A stretch of DNA of 64,000 bases from Chitinophaga filiformis (lineage in GTDB: Bacteria; Bacteroidota; Bacteroidia; Chitinophagales; Chitinophagaceae). The notes under the pieces were generated by a model that was not told the origin of the DNA, did not search any database, and worked only from the letters and a program-made list of their open reading frames with translations. Within the stretch, counting starts at the first letter, position 1; every line of letters begins with the position of its first letter. Both the position numbers and the translations under genes were made by a program. Location of the stretch: the NCBI RefSeq assembly GCF_900102545.1, contig NZ_FNBN01000002.1, positions 1,338,264 through 1,402,263 of the forward strand, written 5' to 3'. This document shows, in pieces, positions 54,757 through 63,705 of the stretch.

Positions 54757-55214
54757 TATCTTATTGCTATGGCTGCATTTATTCCTTCTGAACGACCTTC
54801 CTGTATATAGAAGTCATATACATAGTTGTACCGGGAATTAGTGGCCCTGATGGTATAATCAATATTGATCCGTAAACATCCCTGTATAGCGTCCCACGAG
54901 TCAGACTGCGATACAGTGATCTTATCGGTTTTTATTCTTGCTTCGTAGTATAGGATGGCATTTGTTACCAGGTCTGTAATGAAACCGATCAGTGTATTGC
55001 TCATGGATTCAAACTGATAATCTGCCAGGTTACAACCAAACTGGGGCAGCATCACCCGCTCGCCCAGGCTGGTCGACAAAAGAATATGAAGGCTTTGTTC
55101 TATATCCTCCCGCCCTACGGCCATTAAGGCGTAACAATCTTTGTCGTCATTGTCTTTGCGGAAGGTGGGGGGAAAAGACCAACCGCAGCCCAGAAAATCT
55201 TTTGCGTCGAGCAT
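54756..55214 (-). CDS. GPW/gp25-family baseplate protein (Afp9-like)
   Basis: A 152-residue protein from the ATG at 55214 (an upstream TTG at 55220 is less likely). The gp25 signature LLSTSLGERVMLPQFGCNLA and a following beta/alpha core are clear. gp25 nucleates sheath assembly at the baseplate. It sits between PAAR and the J-like protein in canonical order. Confidence 0.92.
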   Translation of the reverse strand: MLDAKDFLGCGWSFPPTFRKDNDDKDCYALMAVGREDIEQSLHILLSTSLGERVMLPQFGCNLADYQFESMSNTLIGFITDLVTNAILYYEARIKTDKITVSQSDSWDAIQGCLRINIDYTIRATNSRYNYVYDFYIQEGRSEGINAAIAIR

Positions 55215-55238
55215 ATACAAATCTTTTTAGCATCTATG

Positions 55239-55529
55239 TTAACCTCCTATCATCACTGTGGGACATCCTAATACGATAGAACCGCCGTGCGCTGTCGTAT
55301 CGCCCATACGGGCTGCAGGCTTACCTCCTATCAGCACTGTGGCGGAACCTTTTACTATCACATCCGGCGGACCGGTACACACCAGCATGTCTCCTACCGT
55401 TGCTGCAGGCATTCCGCCTATCAGCACCGTAGGCACGCCCGGTCCGGAAACAGGACCGCCTACATGCGGTACTACTCCTGTTACCATGGGACAAACATGC
55501 ATATCTGATATTCTTGCTGCCGGGGGCAT
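55239..55529 (-). CDS. PAAR-domain spike tip (Afp10-like)
   Basis: A 96-residue protein that is essentially one PAAR domain: PPAARISDMHVCPMVTG, the PAAR-type repeats VLIGGMPAATVGDMLVC and VLIGGKPAARMGDTTAHGG, and metal-binding His/Cys residues. PAAR proteins sharpen the spike and can bind cargo. It has no extra domain. Confidence 0.94.
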   Translation of the reverse strand: MPPAARISDMHVCPMVTGVVPHVGGPVSGPGVPTVLIGGMPAATVGDMLVCTGPPDVIVKGSATVLIGGKPAARMGDTTAHGGSIVLGCPTVMIGG

Positions 55530-55549
55530 TATCTGTATTCTTTAATCTT

Positions 55550-57340
55550 TTAGTTAATCTTCACCATTCCACCTGTCAGTTCCAGCATGGCTGAAGACGC
55601 GACCTTTGCTTTGGCCTGCCCGTTCAGTTCCAATGTGGTACTTGCTTTTCCGGAAATAGTGGCACCTTCAATTTTGATGTCTGTAGCAGCCTTCAGGGTG
55701 AAAGCAGCGCCAGCTTCCATCTTAATATCCTTCGGACTCTTAATGGTAATACCACCTGATTCCATTTTGATCATGTTACCATGCTGATCCTGGATGGTGA
55801 TCGCTTTATCTTTCTCACTCAGCTCAATGAAATTGCCTGCCGGCGTTTCCATCTTCATCACCTTGTTCTCATCATCAAACATGGTTTTCATCTTGCTGCG
55901 GGTCACAAGGCCTTTGATATGATTTGTATCCTGTGCCTGCACCGGCGCCGGTTTGTTGCTGCTATGCAGCATGCCAAGCACCACCGCAAAACGGGGATCG
56001 CCATTAACGAAACCAACGATCACTTCATCGCCTATTTCAGGACGGAAGAAGTAGCCCCGTTCCTTGCCTGCATCCAGTGATGCCACGCGGGCCCAGGTAC
56101 CTTTATCGTTGTTATCTGTCAGCGGCATCTTCACCAGGATGCGGTCTTCTCCGTCAGGATCGCTCTCCAGCTGCACCACCACACCTATCTGCAAACCATG
56201 TACAGCAGGCAGCATGCCTGCGGCAGGAGTTTCAATCAGTTCAGGTTTATGATGGAACCATTCAGGAGAGATACCGAACTGCAAATGCGTTTGCCAGATG
56301 CCATCCACGTATTCATGACGTACGCCACTCACGTATACCTGGCCGTCAAAGCGCTTTCCCAGCCCTTTCAGCTCAATGGTATCGCCGGGTTTCGTAGCAG
56401 GTGAGCCCTTTATTTTGGCACGCCCGCGGATCTTGGACATCCTGCTTTTCAGCATCACAGATTCAGTCCAGGCTTTCAGTTCAGGTTCGCTTACCAGGCC
56501 GCTGTGCCGCAGTTCCAGCTTGGCTGGTGACACTGCTTTTGCCAGTGAGCTGCCCGAAAGATTGCCCGCCTCCTTGAAAGACACACTCGATGTGGAGTTT
56601 TCCTTCACCGCCTGGTCCTTGTAACTCCAGGAACTGGCGCTTACTTCCTGCCATTGGGTACGGGCGTCTATTTCAGCATCGAATTCCTCGATGGTAGCGC
56701 CATACACCAGTGTCAGGGTGGGAGAACCAAGTGCCGGTTTCACCATATTCACCTTACCGTCCTGCACCAGCAGGATACAGCTGTTCATTTCCGCACGACT
56801 CAGGGCAAAGTCCCAGTCGGTGCAATAGAACTGAACCAGCTCCTTATGCGTTACGGAAGTGGATGCCAGTGTACCTGACTTACTGCCCAGCACTTTCTGC
56901 AGGGCATCGCTGTCGGTCATGTCCCTGAAGTATTTATTCTTCCTGCCCAGCGTGAGTGATACAGCTTCATCCCTGCAATCGAGGTACAGACAGGCATTAC
57001 CGTTCTCGCTGGCCTTGATGCCATGCTTCACGATGATACCCTTGAAAACACTGACGTTCTTTCCGTCCCGTCCTACCTGTATCTCGACTTTATTGCCGGG
57101 AATAAAATCAGCCGCTTCACTCACGGCAAATTTTTCCTGTGATGTATCACCGTCCAGGTACTGGATCCTGGCGTATGGGATCTGGTTCGCTTCCTTCACA
57201 ACAGATACTGAACGCAGATTATAGGAAGGCTCACTCACCCTATTACCATTGATCAGCACCTCTATACTGGTGTAATCGTAGGTATCCGGGGTAGCGGGTA
57301 TATTCCGTTCGTCTGTGACTATGTTTTCTTCGTTCGCCAT
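55550..57340 (-). CDS. VgrG-like central spike protein (Afp8-like)
   Basis: A 596-residue protein combining a gpD-like region (residues 1-370, with DALQKVLG and QTHLQFGISPEWFH) and a gp5 OB-fold/beta-helix region with the signature GDEVIVGFVNGDPRFAVVLG. The C-terminal 110 residues (ITIQDQHGN, IKMEAGAAFTLKA) form the trimeric beta-prism needle. It is flanked by the LysM adaptor (2-base gap) and PAAR (20-base gap), as expected. Confidence 0.94.
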   Translation of the reverse strand: MANEENIVTDERNIPATPDTYDYTSIEVLINGNRVSEPSYNLRSVSVVKEANQIPYARIQYLDGDTSQEKFAVSEAADFIPGNKVEIQVGRDGKNVSVFKGIIVKHGIKASENGNACLYLDCRDEAVSLTLGRKNKYFRDMTDSDALQKVLGSKSGTLASTSVTHKELVQFYCTDWDFALSRAEMNSCILLVQDGKVNMVKPALGSPTLTLVYGATIEEFDAEIDARTQWQEVSASSWSYKDQAVKENSTSSVSFKEAGNLSGSSLAKAVSPAKLELRHSGLVSEPELKAWTESVMLKSRMSKIRGRAKIKGSPATKPGDTIELKGLGKRFDGQVYVSGVRHEYVDGIWQTHLQFGISPEWFHHKPELIETPAAGMLPAVHGLQIGVVVQLESDPDGEDRILVKMPLTDNNDKGTWARVASLDAGKERGYFFRPEIGDEVIVGFVNGDPRFAVVLGMLHSSNKPAPVQAQDTNHIKGLVTRSKMKTMFDDENKVMKMETPAGNFIELSEKDKAITIQDQHGNMIKMESGGITIKSPKDIKMEAGAAFTLKAATDIKIEGATISGKASTTLELNGQAKAKVASSAMLELTGGMVKIN

Positions 57341-57342
57341 GT

Positions 57343-58050
57343 TCAGGAAGTTTTTTGAGTCCCGGAGTTTTTCACCGGCGGGAAACCCAGTTCATCATCC
57401 GTACGCAGTTTCCGTACGCTGACCAGTTCATTGTAATAAGCTACCTGCATGTACAGGGCAGGGTCTCCGTAGCTTTTGTAACAGAGCAGCGGCAAAGTAT
57501 CGCCGTCGGCCACCCTTACACTACGGAAAAGGTCCGGTGAGTGTTTATCCTCTTTTGCGACCCGTTTTTTGGGCTCAACATACTGAGTGAACGAAGCACT
57601 CACCTTCGCCCTTAAAGGCTCCCCATTGGGCTTAAAAAGCACATAATTGATATCCAGGGTAGCAAGGATACAGTCAAAGGTGAACAGCCCCCACTGGATC
57701 TTCAGGATGGCTGGCTTGTGCGCCTCGCCCTGCATCCTGTACACGACATTCAGCAGTTTATCCACCTGGTCCTTTATTTCGGTGCCATTCAGGATATTTC
57801 CTTCAATGGTACCGGTATTGTCCAGGGTGAAATCCAGTTTAAGCTGTTCCGGTGCGGTGAACTTGTATTCCGGAGCGCTCCCCTGATTACCGCCGGTAGA
57901 TTTGTCTTTAGCCTCTATTTTATAGGACTGGGCATAACTTTCCGGGTTAATGGGGATGGTAAAATCGGCGCCGGCTGATTTGTCCTGTTTCGGATTGAGG
58001 AAGGGCCGGATGACGATCTTCTCTACATTCGCGGTTTCTTTATTTGCCAT
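57343..58050 (-). CDS. LysM-domain tube/baseplate adaptor (Afp7-like)
   Basis: A 235-residue protein. A beta-rich N-terminal region (FTIPINPESYAQSYKIE) is followed by a C-terminal LysM-like unit (VRVADGDTLPLLCYKSYGDP). In Afp/PVC this protein joins the tube initiator to the spike. Its ATG overlaps the stop of the DUF5908 gene by one base and its stop is two bases from the spike gene. Confidence 0.9.
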   Translation of the reverse strand: MANKETANVEKIVIRPFLNPKQDKSAGADFTIPINPESYAQSYKIEAKDKSTGGNQGSAPEYKFTAPEQLKLDFTLDNTGTIEGNILNGTEIKDQVDKLLNVVYRMQGEAHKPAILKIQWGLFTFDCILATLDINYVLFKPNGEPLRAKVSASFTQYVEPKKRVAKEDKHSPDLFRSVRVADGDTLPLLCYKSYGDPALYMQVAYYNELVSVRKLRTDDELGFPPVKNSGTQKTS

Positions 58051-58220
58051 CAGCGTTCTCTTTGATCTTTCAGGATTTCCAGCACTTTTTCCACACAGGC
58101 TTTTATGATGGCATCAGGAGATCCCTCCTGCTGTCCATTGCTGCCGCCTGCATTACCTTTGTTACCGGCAGCTTCATCGACGGCTACCTTGATGACCATT
58201 TCTCTTATCTCTACTGGCAT
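58050..58220 (-). CDS. DUF5908 mini-protein of the eCIS cluster
   Basis: A 56-residue gene found by reading the minus strand: ATG at 58220, TGA ending at 58050, overlapping the next ATG by one base (TGATG). The N-terminus MPVEIREMVIKVAVD is the DUF5908 signature; the rest is a Gly/Ser/Asn-rich linker and a C-terminal helix ending KVLEILKDQRER. DUF5908 proteins are found only next to contractile-injection genes. Position matches Afp6. A small particle component or assembly factor is likely. Confidence 0.82.
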   Translation of the reverse strand: MPVEIREMVIKVAVDEAAGNKGNAGGSNGQQEGSPDAIIKACVEKVLEILKDQRER

Positions 58221-58240
58221 GGGGCCTGGTTTTTAAGTTG

Positions 58241-58693
58241 CTATTCCACGTTGAAATAGTTGTAATTCAGTTCAAATGTTTCAATGACCACTTCACCTTT
58301 GTCGGCATTGAAGTCTGCCACCTTCCAGTTCTTGGGCCAGGCGCGGTGTACCTTCCAGGTCATGAGCGGTTGATGCTGCTCATTCAGAAGGGTGACAATG
58401 AGATCAATGGGCGAAAAGCTGAAGTTTCTGAAAGCATCGAGACACCACTGCGAAACGGTGGATTCTGCCGGTTTGAAGATACCGCGGCGCAGTACAAGGT
58501 CTGTACACTTGTTGCGCACCGGTATCACATGTTCAAAGCGGTTCTCCCCGCCCTCCCGCAGCGAATCTGTCTGCATCTGAAAGTTGAGTCCTGATACGGA
58601 CTGGAAAAAGATGTCGTTCTCCACCTTTTTGTCGAACAGGAACTCTACTTTAAAATGAAACCCTACAGGAGGATAATTAGCGGTTGCCATCAT
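58241..58693 (-). CDS. T4 gp19-like tube protein (Afp5-like tube initiator)
   Basis: A 150-residue phage-tail-tube fold protein: PPVGFHFKVEF, FFQSVSGLNFQMQTD, LVLRRGIFKPAESTVSQWC and WKVHRAWPKNWKVADFNADK. The gene overlaps the upstream tube gene by one base (TAATG). In Afp the second tube paralogue forms the first disc on the baseplate; by order this one fits that role. Confidence 0.88.
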   Translation of the reverse strand: MMATANYPPVGFHFKVEFLFDKKVENDIFFQSVSGLNFQMQTDSLREGGENRFEHVIPVRNKCTDLVLRRGIFKPAESTVSQWCLDAFRNFSFSPIDLIVTLLNEQHQPLMTWKVHRAWPKNWKVADFNADKGEVVIETFELNYNYFNVE

Positions 58694-59136
58694 TATTTAT
58701 TTTCGATCACCAGACCTTCATGCACCAGCTCCACGCTTTCAACTGCGATCTCGTTGGCGTCAGCTTTCAGATCTGCAGACTGTACCTTAATAGGCCATGC
58801 ATTCTTCACCTTCCATACGATGATAGGTTTATGCGTTTCATCCAGCAGGCTGATAGTGATGTTCCTGCGGTATTTACCGTTCTGCTCCTGGAAGAACACA
58901 GTCTCTTCCCACCAGTCGAAGTATTCGTTGTCTGACTGGAAAGTGCCGCGTTTCAGCGTGATATTGCTGTATTTCTTCAGACCAGGTTGTTTGGTCTTAT
59001 GGTATTCGGGACTGGCACCATGGCGGTATTCAATCGCTTCTGTTTCAACAGTGAGACCGGTTACTTCAGTGAAACCGATATTTTTACCACCCCATTCTAC
59101 CTGGAAGTGAAACTTGGGTAATGGATAATTTGCCAT
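58693..59136 (-). CDS. Main inner-tube protein (Afp1-like)
   Basis: A 147-residue tail-tube protein: PLPKFHFQVEWGGKNIGFTE, KKYSNITLKRGTFQ and WKVKNAWPIKVQSADLKAD. It shares the fold and length of its neighbour. It is the likely bulk component of the Hcp/gp19-type tube. It lies just downstream of two helical protein genes. Confidence 0.9.
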   Translation of the reverse strand: MANYPLPKFHFQVEWGGKNIGFTEVTGLTVETEAIEYRHGASPEYHKTKQPGLKKYSNITLKRGTFQSDNEYFDWWEETVFFQEQNGKYRRNITISLLDETHKPIIVWKVKNAWPIKVQSADLKADANEIAVESVELVHEGLVIENK

Positions 59137-59179
59137 TGTAATTTTTTTGTACTGTTATGATTGAATGTTGAAATCTTGA

Positions 59180-60019
59180 TTATTTTTTGGCTGCAGGAGC
59201 AGTTTCACATGCCTTCGCTGCCAGCGCTGCGGCATATGCTTTGTCCAGTGCAGTCTTGCGGGCCTGTGCAAATTCACGTTTGCAGGAAACCACTTCAACT
59301 TCTTTCTGCAGATCCTTCAGTTCGTCGAGGGTCGATTCGTACTGATGTTTCGTTTTGGTATAGAAGTCGCAAGCCTCGTCGTCCATTGGGAACAGCGGTG
59401 TTTTCTGAGGATGGCAGGAAGCGCAATCTTCCAGATCAGGCTTTTTACCATCAGTCATTAATTTGTAGGAACCCACTACCTGGAACAGCAAACCTTTTTC
59501 GCCGGCCAGCAGTCCCCATAGGTCTTCTTCCTCATGATAGGTAGCCAGCAATGCCTTGATAGCATCTTTAATAGCTGTCAGTGCATCCTCTGTAGCGGTT
59601 TTCAACGCATTCAGATTGGCCATGATGGAATTGGCGCCTTTATCAGGGATCTTGTTGTCGATGCGGTCAGTCAGTACCTTGATCTGTCCTTTCAGTACTT
59701 CAGTACAATCCAGCAGTTTCTTTGCTTCGCAGATCAGGATCTTGATAGCATCGATACACAGGCGTGCATTCTTGCCGGATTTCTCATTGTACTTGCGGGT
59801 CCTTTCCAGGGTACCCAGGTAGATCATACCGAGACGGTTTGTTTCGGTAATAGTTGCCAGCAGATCTCTGAGCACATCAGCCCAGCGGCTCTTTTTTTCG
59901 AGGGCGCTCTTTTTGGAAGCCTCCTGCGCGAGCGCGTTTACGAGTTCCTGGTCTGCCTCGGTGACCTCTTTTTTCAGGCGGTCCAGGTATTGTTGTACGG
60001 TATCTTTATTTGAAGCCAT
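59180..60019 (-). CDS. Helical eCIS-cluster protein, 279 residues
   Basis: A mainly helical, highly charged protein with long heptad-like stretches (residues about 1-60, 100-165, 215-260). It contains Cys pairs at 199/202 in CASCH, but no signal peptide. Not a recognised family. It is encoded between the 314-residue helical protein and the main tube gene, so a structural or chaperone role in tube assembly is possible. Confidence 0.6.
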   Translation of the reverse strand: MASNKDTVQQYLDRLKKEVTEADQELVNALAQEASKKSALEKKSRWADVLRDLLATITETNRLGMIYLGTLERTRKYNEKSGKNARLCIDAIKILICEAKKLLDCTEVLKGQIKVLTDRIDNKIPDKGANSIMANLNALKTATEDALTAIKDAIKALLATYHEEEDLWGLLAGEKGLLFQVVGSYKLMTDGKKPDLEDCASCHPQKTPLFPMDDEACDFYTKTKHQYESTLDELKDLQKEVEVVSCKREFAQARKTALDKAYAAALAAKACETAPAAKK

Positions 60020-60067
60020 GATGATTAAATTGTGTACGGTGTTTTAATAATGTGAAACGGGCTGTTA

Positions 60068-61012
60068 TTATGCTTCGTTTTCCTGTGGTTCGCCAGGTGT
60101 TCCGCAGTTGGGGTTCTCATATGCACCTTCTGCTTCTTCTGAAATATCATCCAGCTTCTGACAGCCACCGCCGTTACAGTTTTTATCTTCCACAAACTTG
60201 CTGGTTGCAACGTCAGCATCTTTCAGTACCCATGCTTTATTCTTGGAAGTACTTGCTGTGCTGAGCGCTTTGAGTGCATCGCCCAGTGGTTTGCGGGAAT
60301 CATCATATTTCTTCTGGGAATTCTTAACGTTGTTCTCTACGTCAGTGATCAGCTTACCGCCATCAGTTTTAGCAGTAGCGATCAGCGCAGCCAGGTTATC
60401 GATATTAACGAAGGCATTGATACCAGCTACCTTTACAGCCGCCTGTGCCACGTCGTCTGCCTGGTTTACGATCTTCTCAGCGTATTGTACAAACTCCTGT
60501 ACGCTATCTTCGATCGTCTTTTTATTAGGACCTCCTTTTGAAAGGTTCTCGCGGATCAGTTTCAGCTCTTCAGAGTTGCATGAATCGGCCACCGCATCTT
60601 TCAGTTTACCTGCCAGTGTATTCACCAGTCCTACCTTCGACTTTGCAGTCTTGATAGCGGAAACGGCAGCATCAAAGGAAGTTTTAACAGAAGTATATTT
60701 TGTCTGTGCCTGTGCTACAGTGCCAGTAAGGCCTTCGAGGTCCTGTCCTGTGTATACGGTCACACAGTTGCTGAGGAAATTATATTCCTTCACAGCGCGG
60801 GCCAGTTTTTCGTTAACTCTGCGTTCAACGCATACCACCTGGCTGGCAGTATTGGTGAGGATCACTTCTGCTTCGAGGTTAGCAGAACGTTGCTGCAGTT
60901 CATCTTTCAGGGTAACTCCGTATTCCTGCATCAGCAGATCAAACTGAGATGGGGATGGTGGTACACATTGTACTACCGGCTGTTGTTCTACCGGAGGTTT
61001 AAAGTCGCTCAT
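60068..61012 (-). CDS. Helical eCIS-cluster protein, 314 residues
   Basis: A Pro-rich N-terminus (residues 1-25) followed by long amphipathic helices (about 65-260) and a Cys/Gly-rich tail (NCNGGGCQ near 278-284). No named domain is recognised. Located directly after the sheath gene and before the 279-residue helical protein. The two share general character but little visible identity. Confidence 0.6.
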   Translation of the reverse strand: MSDFKPPVEQQPVVQCVPPSPSQFDLLMQEYGVTLKDELQQRSANLEAEVILTNTASQVVCVERRVNEKLARAVKEYNFLSNCVTVYTGQDLEGLTGTVAQAQTKYTSVKTSFDAAVSAIKTAKSKVGLVNTLAGKLKDAVADSCNSEELKLIRENLSKGGPNKKTIEDSVQEFVQYAEKIVNQADDVAQAAVKVAGINAFVNIDNLAALIATAKTDGGKLITDVENNVKNSQKKYDDSRKPLGDALKALSTASTSKNKAWVLKDADVATSKFVEDKNCNGGGCQKLDDISEEAEGAYENPNCGTPGEPQENEA

Positions 61013-61064
61013 ATATGGTCTATTTTCTGGGATTTACAGTTATTAAAATGGGGCATCAATCAGA

Positions 61065-62468
61065 TTAAGATTCCTGCATTTTGTGACTGAACTTCAGGAT
61101 GATGAATTCAGCCGGACGTACTACCGCCAGACCGATTTCAACGATCATTCTTCCTTCCAGGATATCAAAAGCAGTCATGGTTTCATTGATACCGATCTTC
61201 ACGTAGAAGGCATGTTCAGGTTTAGCGCCTGCCAGTGCACCGGAGCGCCACTGATTGATGAGGAAGTTCTCGATCATCGCTTTTACCTTCACCCAGGTAT
61301 TGGCATCATTCGGTTCGAATACGAAACCTTCAGAAGCTTTCTTGGTAGATTCTTCCACCATGTTGAAATAGCGACGTACAGATACATAGCGCCATTCATT
61401 AGAGTTACCATCCAGTGTGCGTGCACCCCAGATCTTAATACCTCTGCCAGGGAAGAAACGGATAGCGTTCACAGATTTACCTGCGTTCACATCCACGTTC
61501 AGGTTACGCTGGATCTGGTCGCTGATCTCACAGGTTACACCTGATACTGCCAGCAAACCTTCATTAGCCGGTGCCTTCCATACACCACGTGCATTGTCAA
61601 CACGGGCGTAAACACCGGCAACAGATGCGGATGGAGGTAGTATGATAGAAAAGTTAGAGATCGCCAGCTTAACGTTTGCCTTATCCAGGTTATTCAGTCC
61701 GGCGAAATTAGGAGCACTGCCACCTACGATCGTCACTGTATTTTCATCATACGCATAGTCGAATGTAGAGCGGATGTTAGGGAAATATACAGCGCCATAG
61801 CTGGTGTAAGGTGCGCTCAGGGAGATAGCATCGCGGAATGCATTTGCAGCCGCCAGGATCTCTCCTTCAGTTTTCAATGTGAGACCACTATCAAACAGGT
61901 CCATGATCACAAAACGGTCCTTGAGGTCAAAGCACTGTGTCAGCGCAGCTTCCAGCAGTGTTTTGTAAGTATCCTGTGGCAGATTCTGTCCTTCTGGGAA
62001 CACGATGAGCGTAGGTTCATCCTGTTTTCTCAGCTCGGTCAGTGCATCCAGGAATGGCTCCGAATCCGTGATGGGGGTACCTAAATCCAGGTAAGGTCCT
62101 ACAGAGATGATGTAGCATGGGCCACCACCATTTGCATAGAACTGTTGCAGGGAATAGTACATGATGTGTTTGGACAGACCTTTGCCATCTGCATCATCAT
62201 AGCTTACAGTATAACGTGTGCCTGACGTATCACTGGTAGTGATCGTAACGATCAGGTTCACTTCTTTCTGCGGGCCGCCGAAGATATTTTCATACTCCAG
62301 CAGTGAGCTGATACGTACGGGTGTACCCACTACAGATTTACCATCTACAATAGCCTGCTCTGTAAAGCCGATAAACGCAGGAATAGCTGTTTCCACCGCG
62401 GTGATGGATGGGGGGAACTTGGAGATCTCTTCAATATACACGCCTGGTGTATAGTATGTGTTTGCCAT
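61065..62468 (-). CDS. Contractile sheath protein
   Basis: A 467-residue protein with the tail-sheath signature at both ends: TPGVYIEEISKFPPSI and VETAIPAFIGFTEQA at the N-terminus, and RYVSVRRYFNMVEESTKKA, WVKVKAMIENFLINQWRSGA and GLAVVRPAEFIILKFSHK at the C-terminus. It forms the outer contractile cylinder. Only one sheath gene is in view, whereas Afp has three. Confidence 0.95.
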   Translation of the reverse strand: MANTYYTPGVYIEEISKFPPSITAVETAIPAFIGFTEQAIVDGKSVVGTPVRISSLLEYENIFGGPQKEVNLIVTITTSDTSGTRYTVSYDDADGKGLSKHIMYYSLQQFYANGGGPCYIISVGPYLDLGTPITDSEPFLDALTELRKQDEPTLIVFPEGQNLPQDTYKTLLEAALTQCFDLKDRFVIMDLFDSGLTLKTEGEILAAANAFRDAISLSAPYTSYGAVYFPNIRSTFDYAYDENTVTIVGGSAPNFAGLNNLDKANVKLAISNFSIILPPSASVAGVYARVDNARGVWKAPANEGLLAVSGVTCEISDQIQRNLNVDVNAGKSVNAIRFFPGRGIKIWGARTLDGNSNEWRYVSVRRYFNMVEESTKKASEGFVFEPNDANTWVKVKAMIENFLINQWRSGALAGAKPEHAFYVKIGINETMTAFDILEGRMIVEIGLAVVRPAEFIILKFSHKMQES

Positions 62469-62479
62469 AATCGATCAAT

Positions 62480-63703
62480 TTATAATTTCATTTTAGGAAG
62501 TAAGATTTCGGAACATATCAGGTCACCCTGGCGGCTGATCAGCTCTCCGTCAGGATTTGGAAGACTGACGGCAGCGTAGCTCACCCTACGGTATGCCTGC
62601 ATCAGTGGATACGGCTGTTTGCTGATGATCACTTTTTTAATACCTGGCGGAGCGGGAAGAACTTCTTCCCAGTTAACATCAGCTCCCGGCGGATCTGCTT
62701 TCTGCAGGTAGTATTTCCAATAAGTGGCCCTGTTGGCGAAGCGCAGTTCAAAGACAGGTGCGGATGGCGTTCTGAGCGCACCATCTGCATCCACCAGCTG
62801 AAATGCAGCATCATTTGTATGCATTACCAGGTCGAGCACACCCCAGGCATCTTGCTGGTAAAGCGTTGAATGCAGGTATACCGTGTAACTTCTTTCATAA
62901 CTGTTACTACCGGAGATCTTCAATGTGTAGATCCCGTCCGGCGTACCTGTAAAATCGAGAGCCGCATTCTGTAAACCATCTGCATGCTGAAAGGGCAATG
63001 TCTTGATTTCATCTGCTCCTTTCAGCAGCACGAAGTTGGCCTGCGTGATCCCCTGCTTGTCGAACGTATAACTAAACTTTAGCGGCAACAGGATGCGGTC
63101 ATACTCATTAATGAGATGAAAATCATCTGTTGTTACCCAGCCGGTAGCGGCACTGTCCGTGCGGGCAATGGCCTGCGACATATTACCGTTGACAATCGCC
63201 ATCTCTCCCATCTCATATAACCGACCGTCCGTGAACTCCTTTACGGAAGTGGAAAGTGAAGGAAAAGATTTACCGGTAGTAGTGTCGTCGTTCGTGAAAT
63301 AGTAACATGCAGGAAATACCGGGTTGATACGCAGGTTACTACGGGATAACAATGCAGCATTCTTCAGGCGGATCACAAACTGTAACCGCAACTGACCGCT
63401 GACAGGCACCGCTGTAATGAGCGCCCCGTTCGGGCCCGGTGCAGAAGCGATACCTAATACAAGTCCGGTGGATGTTTGACGATACACGATCCGCTGCCCC
63501 TTCAGCAATTTTTCGGTAGCAGGAGTCGGTGTGATCGTCACGTTATCCATCAGGTTGTACCGGTTATCCATAAGGAGATCGGCCAATCTGAATTCCTGGT
63601 CTTCCTGGGACAGGCTATAGTAGGTGCTTCCCTCTTTATCGAGGTAGAAGCTGTGCAACATATTCACCACTGCCAGGCGCCTGTATGTAATCTGAAAAGC
63701 CAT
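62480..63703 (-). CDS. eCIS-cluster protein between cap and sheath genes, 407 residues
   Basis: A beta-rich protein with no signal peptide. Features include FRLADLLMDNRYNL, a central region (LRINPVFPACYYFTNDD) and a C-terminal segment LPNPDGELISRQGDL. Not a recognised family. Its start is two bases from the cap gene stop, and it precedes the sheath. A cap-adaptor role, as described for AlgoCIS, is a reasonable guess. Confidence 0.6.
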   Translation of the reverse strand: MAFQITYRRLAVVNMLHSFYLDKEGSTYYSLSQEDQEFRLADLLMDNRYNLMDNVTITPTPATEKLLKGQRIVYRQTSTGLVLGIASAPGPNGALITAVPVSGQLRLQFVIRLKNAALLSRSNLRINPVFPACYYFTNDDTTTGKSFPSLSTSVKEFTDGRLYEMGEMAIVNGNMSQAIARTDSAATGWVTTDDFHLINEYDRILLPLKFSYTFDKQGITQANFVLLKGADEIKTLPFQHADGLQNAALDFTGTPDGIYTLKISGSNSYERSYTVYLHSTLYQQDAWGVLDLVMHTNDAAFQLVDADGALRTPSAPVFELRFANRATYWKYYLQKADPPGADVNWEEVLPAPPGIKKVIISKQPYPLMQAYRRVSYAAVSLPNPDGELISRQGDLICSEILLPKMKL

Positions 63704-63705
63704 TA

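Noticed and set aside
59402..59425. CASCH motif (CxxCH) in the 279-residue helical protein, as a possible c-type heme site
   Set aside because: There is no signal peptide and no cytochrome-like context, so covalent heme attachment is unlikely. A zinc or structural role is possible but unsupported.
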